A stretch of 7,901 nucleotides of DNA, taken from contig CABIYX010000057.1 in assembly GCA_902363045.1 (NCBI GenBank), positions 1 to 7,901 of the forward strand, in the 5' to 3' direction. The first letter of the stretch is position 1, and each line of letters opens with the position of its first letter. The DNA is from Clostridiales bacterium. Its GTDB lineage: Bacteria > Bacillota > Clostridia > Oscillospirales > Oscillospiraceae. The notes beneath the pieces were generated by a model. That model did no database searches. It was not told the DNA's origin and worked only from the letters and a program-made list of their open reading frames with translations. This document shows positions 6,201 to 7,901 of this stretch, piece after piece. The position numbers were made by a program, and so were the translations under genes.

Positions 6201-7613
6201 ATGGCAACCACAAGAATCATGCCGCTTCATGTCGGCAAGGGCCGCACAGAAAGTCGGGCGATCAGTGACATCATCGACTATGTGGCCAACCCAAAGAAAA
6301 CAGATGACGGCAGACTCATTACCGGCTATGCGTGTGACAGCCGGACTGCGGATGCAGAGTTTCTTCTGGCAAAGCGACAGTACATTGCCGCTACCGGACG
6401 AGTGCGCGGCGCGGATGATGTGATTGCCTATCATGTGCGCCAGTCTTTCCGCCCCGGCGAGATCACTCCGGAAGAAGCCAACCGGCTGGGCGTAGAATTT
6501 GCAAGGCGCTTTACCAAGGGTAATCATGCCTTTGTGGTCTGCACTCACATAGACAAGTCGCACATTCATAATCACATTATCTGGTCATCGGTCAGCTTAG
6601 AATATGACCGGAAATTCCGAAACTTTTGGGGCAGCACCAAGGCGGTCCGTCAGTTGAGCGACACCATCTGCATTGAAAACGGACTGTCTATTGTAGAGAA
6701 CCCGAAACCTCACGGAAAGAGCTATAACAAATGGCTGGGCGATCAGGCAAAGCCCTCTCACCGAGAGCTGCTTCGTGTGGCGATTGACAATGCATTATCA
6801 CAAAGTCCTGCTGACTTTGAGGAGCTGCTGAGGCTGCTGCAAGAGTCCGGCTGTGAGGTATCAAAGCGCGGAAAATCATATCGCCTGAAGCTCCCCGGTT
6901 GGGAGAAAGCCGCCCGAATGGACAGCCTGGGCGAAGGATATGGATTGGAAGATTTGCAGGCAGTTCTCTCTGGGAAGAAAACGCATACCCCACGAAAGAA
7001 AACGGTCACACAGGCAGAGCCGCCGAAGGTCAATCTGCTGGTGGACATTCAGGCAAAATTGCAGGCCGGAAAAGGTGCTGGCTATGCTCGATGGGCTAAA
7101 GTTTTCAATCTGAAGCAAATGGCACAGACCATGAATTACCTGTCGGAGAACAATCTGTTGGAGTATGCGGTTTTGGAAGAAAAGGCTGCGGCTGCCACGG
7201 CACATCACAATGAGCTTTCGGCACAGATCAAAGCAGCTGAAAAGCGCATGGCAGAGATTGCTGTTCTGCGTACTCACATCGTAAATTATGCCAAGACCCG
7301 TGAGGTCTATGTGGCATACCGCAAGGCGGGCTACTCTAAGAAATTCCGGGAAGAACATGAGGAAGAAATTCTGCTCCACCAGGCTGCCAAGAATGCCTTT
7401 GATGAAATGGGAGTCAAGAAGCTGCCTAAGGTCAAAGAGTTGCAGACGGAGTATGCGAAATTGCTGGAAGAAAAGAAAAAGACCTATGCCGAGTACCGGC
7501 GTTCCCGTGAGGAAATGCGGGAGCTTTTAACGGCAAAGGCCAATGTGGATCGGGTGCTGAAAATGGAGGTAGAACAGGATGTTGAAAAAGAAAAAGACCA
7601 CGGCCAGCGATAA
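6201..7613 (+). CDS. MobP/VirD2-like relaxase (mobilisation nuclease)
   Basis: This 470-residue protein would nick oriT, become covalently linked to the 5' end and lead the strand through the conjugation channel. Motif I is IIDYVANPKKT, where Tyr27 is the likely catalytic tyrosine. The metal-binding motif III is HIDKSHIHNHI, with His116, His121, His123 and His125. Between them lies the family-typical DVIAYHVRQSFRPGEITPEE. The relaxase domain covers about residues 1-180 and is followed by a short basic domain (near 180-270, ELLRLLQESGCEVSKRGKSYRLKL). From about residue 330 the protein is a long charged coiled coil containing VAYRKAGYSKKF, as in Tn1549-type relaxases. Key residues appear intact, and the length fits the family. 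It is transcribed with the upstream membrane protein gene or after read-through of the leader hairpin. The stop lies in a hairpin loop and overlaps a short downstream frame. Confidence 0.93.
   Translation: MATTRIMPLHVGKGRTESRAISDIIDYVANPKKTDDGRLITGYACDSRTADAEFLLAKRQYIAATGRVRGADDVIAYHVRQSFRPGEITPEEANRLGVEFARRFTKGNHAFVVCTHIDKSHIHNHIIWSSVSLEYDRKFRNFWGSTKAVRQLSDTICIENGLSIVENPKPHGKSYNKWLGDQAKPSHRELLRVAIDNALSQSPADFEELLRLLQESGCEVSKRGKSYRLKLPGWEKAARMDSLGEGYGLEDLQAVLSGKKTHTPRKKTVTQAEPPKVNLLVDIQAKLQAGKGAGYARWAKVFNLKQMAQTMNYLSENNLLEYAVLEEKAAAATAHHNELSAQIKAAEKRMAEIAVLRTHIVNYAKTREVYVAYRKAGYSKKFREEHEEEILLHQAAKNAFDEMGVKKLPKVKELQTEYAKLLEEKKKTYAEYRRSREEMRELLTAKANVDRVLKMEVEQDVEKEKDHGQR
7565..7570 (+). promoter_or_regulatory. 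Ribosome binding site inside the relaxase 3' end
   Basis: GGAGGT at 7565-7570 stands 8 bases before ATG 7579 in a different frame from the relaxase. It is the main support for translation of the short overlapping frame. It also encodes relaxase residues, so it could be incidental. Confidence 0.45.
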
Positions 7614-7725
7614 GCTGGTCCTGGTCAAAAGCGTTCGCAGAACGCGCAGCCACAGAATGAAATTCTGTGTTCAAAGGGGCTTGGGGGCACTGCCCTCAAC
7701 AAGCAGTTTGTGGCGAAATGGATAG
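7579..7725 (+). CDS. Possible 48-residue basic peptide overlapping the relaxase end
   Basis: The frame starts with ATG 7579 and ends at TAG 7723-7725. It overlaps the last 35 bases of the relaxase gene in another frame, behind a good ribosome site. The peptide begins MLKKKKTTASDKLVLVK, continues with RRTRSHRMK and ends SSLWRNG; it is strongly basic, with no recognised domain. The lysine/threonine-rich beginning recalls, loosely and from memory, the N-termini of small proteins such as TnpW encoded after relaxases in these elements, so this may be the start of such a gene that lost its remainder. The part after about residue 18 is encoded by palindromic DNA, which argues against selection for protein sequence. 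Equally likely to be chance. Confidence 0.35.
   Translation: MLKKKKTTASDKLVLVKSVRRTRSHRMKFCVQRGLGALPSTSSLWRNG
7596..7626. repeat. Imperfect palindrome holding the relaxase stop codon
   Basis: GACCA (7596-7600) pairs with TGGTC (7622-7626), and CCAGC (7604-7608) with GCTGG (7614-7618). The 5-base loop GATAA (7609-7613) contains the TAA stop. No T-run follows, so it is not an ordinary terminator. CTGGTC is directly repeated (7615-7626). Confidence 0.55.
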
Positions 7726-7757
7726 CCACAAGCATTGCTTGCCACAATATGCTGCGC
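7631..7757. repeat. Cluster of palindromes downstream of the relaxase
   Basis: In order: GCGTTC/GAACGC (7631-7645, 3-base loop); CACAGAAT/ATTCTGTG (7651-7669, 3-base loop); TTGGGGG/CCCTCAA (7681-7699, one G-U); TTGTGGC/GCCACAA (7708-7731, 10-base loop); the 13-base palindrome CAAGCATTGCTTG (7729-7741). A further one, TATGC/GCATA, is at 7748-7760. CAAGC (7700-7704) can pair with either GCTTG at 7679-7683 or GCTTG at 7737-7741, and TTGTGGC could also pair with a second GCCACAA at 7741-7747, so mutually exclusive folds exist. Apart from the doubtful short frame there is no gene here. It may be a structured RNA, an oriT-type site or a repeat remnant. Confidence 0.6.
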
Positions 7758-7760
7758 ATA

Positions 7761-7810
7761 AAATAAAAAAACTAATGATGGGACGCTTACTGCCTCCTAT
7801 CATTAGTTTT
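7761..7810 (-). terminator. Terminator of the convergent minus-strand gene, possibly bidirectional
   Basis: AAAACTAATGAT plus GGGA (7768-7783) pairs with TCCT plus ATCATTAGTTTT (7795-7810), a 16-bp stem with one G-U pair and an 11-base loop. Read on the minus strand the stem is followed by a long T-rich run (complement of 7761-7770), a strong terminator; on the plus strand the tail is TTTTCTG, weaker. The minus-strand stop codon lies within the stem. Confidence 0.85.
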
Positions 7811-7901
7811 CTGTGTTTAAGCGATTTATAAAACCAATCAGCATAATCAGATCGTCATCTGACATCTTTCTCATTCCGTCCAAAGCCTTCTTGATAAGCT
7901 G
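7803..7901 (-). CDS. C-terminal end of a convergent gene (5' partial), unidentified
   Basis: On the minus strand the frame is open from the window edge and ends in TAA (7805-7803), giving 32 residues: QLIKKALDGMRKMSDDDL then IMLIGFINRLNTEN. The sequence is amphipathic and helical. The pattern of a short helix, MSDDDL, and a final hydrophobic helix is seen at the C-terminus of some helix-turn-helix regulators, but this is too little to name a family. Reality as a gene is supported by the strong terminator that begins exactly at its stop. Its opposite direction to the mobilisation genes suggests a separate regulatory or cargo unit. Confidence 0.6.
   Translation of the reverse strand, partial: QLIKKALDGMRKMSDDDLIMLIGFINRLNTEN

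Noticed and set aside
6081..6575. 164-codon minus-strand frame over the relaxase start
   Set aside because: It covers the leader hairpins and the conserved relaxase motif region in antisense, with no ribosome site and no recognisable domain.
7631..7760. CRISPR array
   Set aside because: The palindromes differ from each other in sequence and spacing; there is no repeated unit with spacers and no cas gene.
1..7901. Transposase, integrase, tRNA, rRNA or resistance genes
   Set aside because: None was recognised in either strand; the window holds only mobilisation/DNA-processing genes and the tail of one unidentified gene.

Overview
The window looks like part of the mobilisation/DNA-processing module of an integrative and conjugative element (Tn1549/CTn-like) in a gut Firmicute, probably a Clostridia-class Lachnospiraceae or Oscillospiraceae host. 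The reasons are the moderately GC-rich coding DNA, the strong AGGAGG-type ribosome sites, and a characteristic gene set on the + strand: a giant methylase-helicase, a DUF3848/DUF3849 protein, a MobC-like accessory protein, a small CD1845-like membrane protein and a MobP/VirD2-like relaxase. Family names were recognised from motifs and memory; no database was searched.

Layout. Positions 1-4458 hold the C-terminal 1485 residues of a very large protein that enters from the left: the end of an N6-adenine methyltransferase domain, a long middle section, an SNF2-type helicase and a helical tail. It is followed almost without gap by the DUF3848/DUF3849 gene (4460-5266) and mobC (5269-5607), and this operon ends at a good rho-independent terminator (5628-5680). 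A candidate promoter flanked by an 8-bp inverted repeat (5682-5739) then starts a second unit: a 99-residue membrane protein (5763-6062), a leader with two hairpins and short repeats (6063-6200), and the relaxase (6201-7613). A possible 48-residue basic peptide overlaps the relaxase end (7579-7725). The stretch 7596-7802 is packed with palindromes. At the right edge the last 32 codons of a convergent minus-strand gene (7803-7901) run into a strong terminator.

How the genes may work together. The relaxase would nick and pilot the DNA strand at oriT with MobC as relaxosome partner. The methylase-helicase resembles, in overall architecture, the phage P1 DarB antirestriction protein and could protect or remodel incoming DNA, but this is inference. 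The DUF3848/DUF3849 protein has no known role; its fixed place between helicase and MobC suggests DNA transfer or establishment. Nothing here is clearly a new defence system; the least explained parts are the DUF3848/DUF3849 gene, the structured leader of the relaxase and the palindrome cluster after it.
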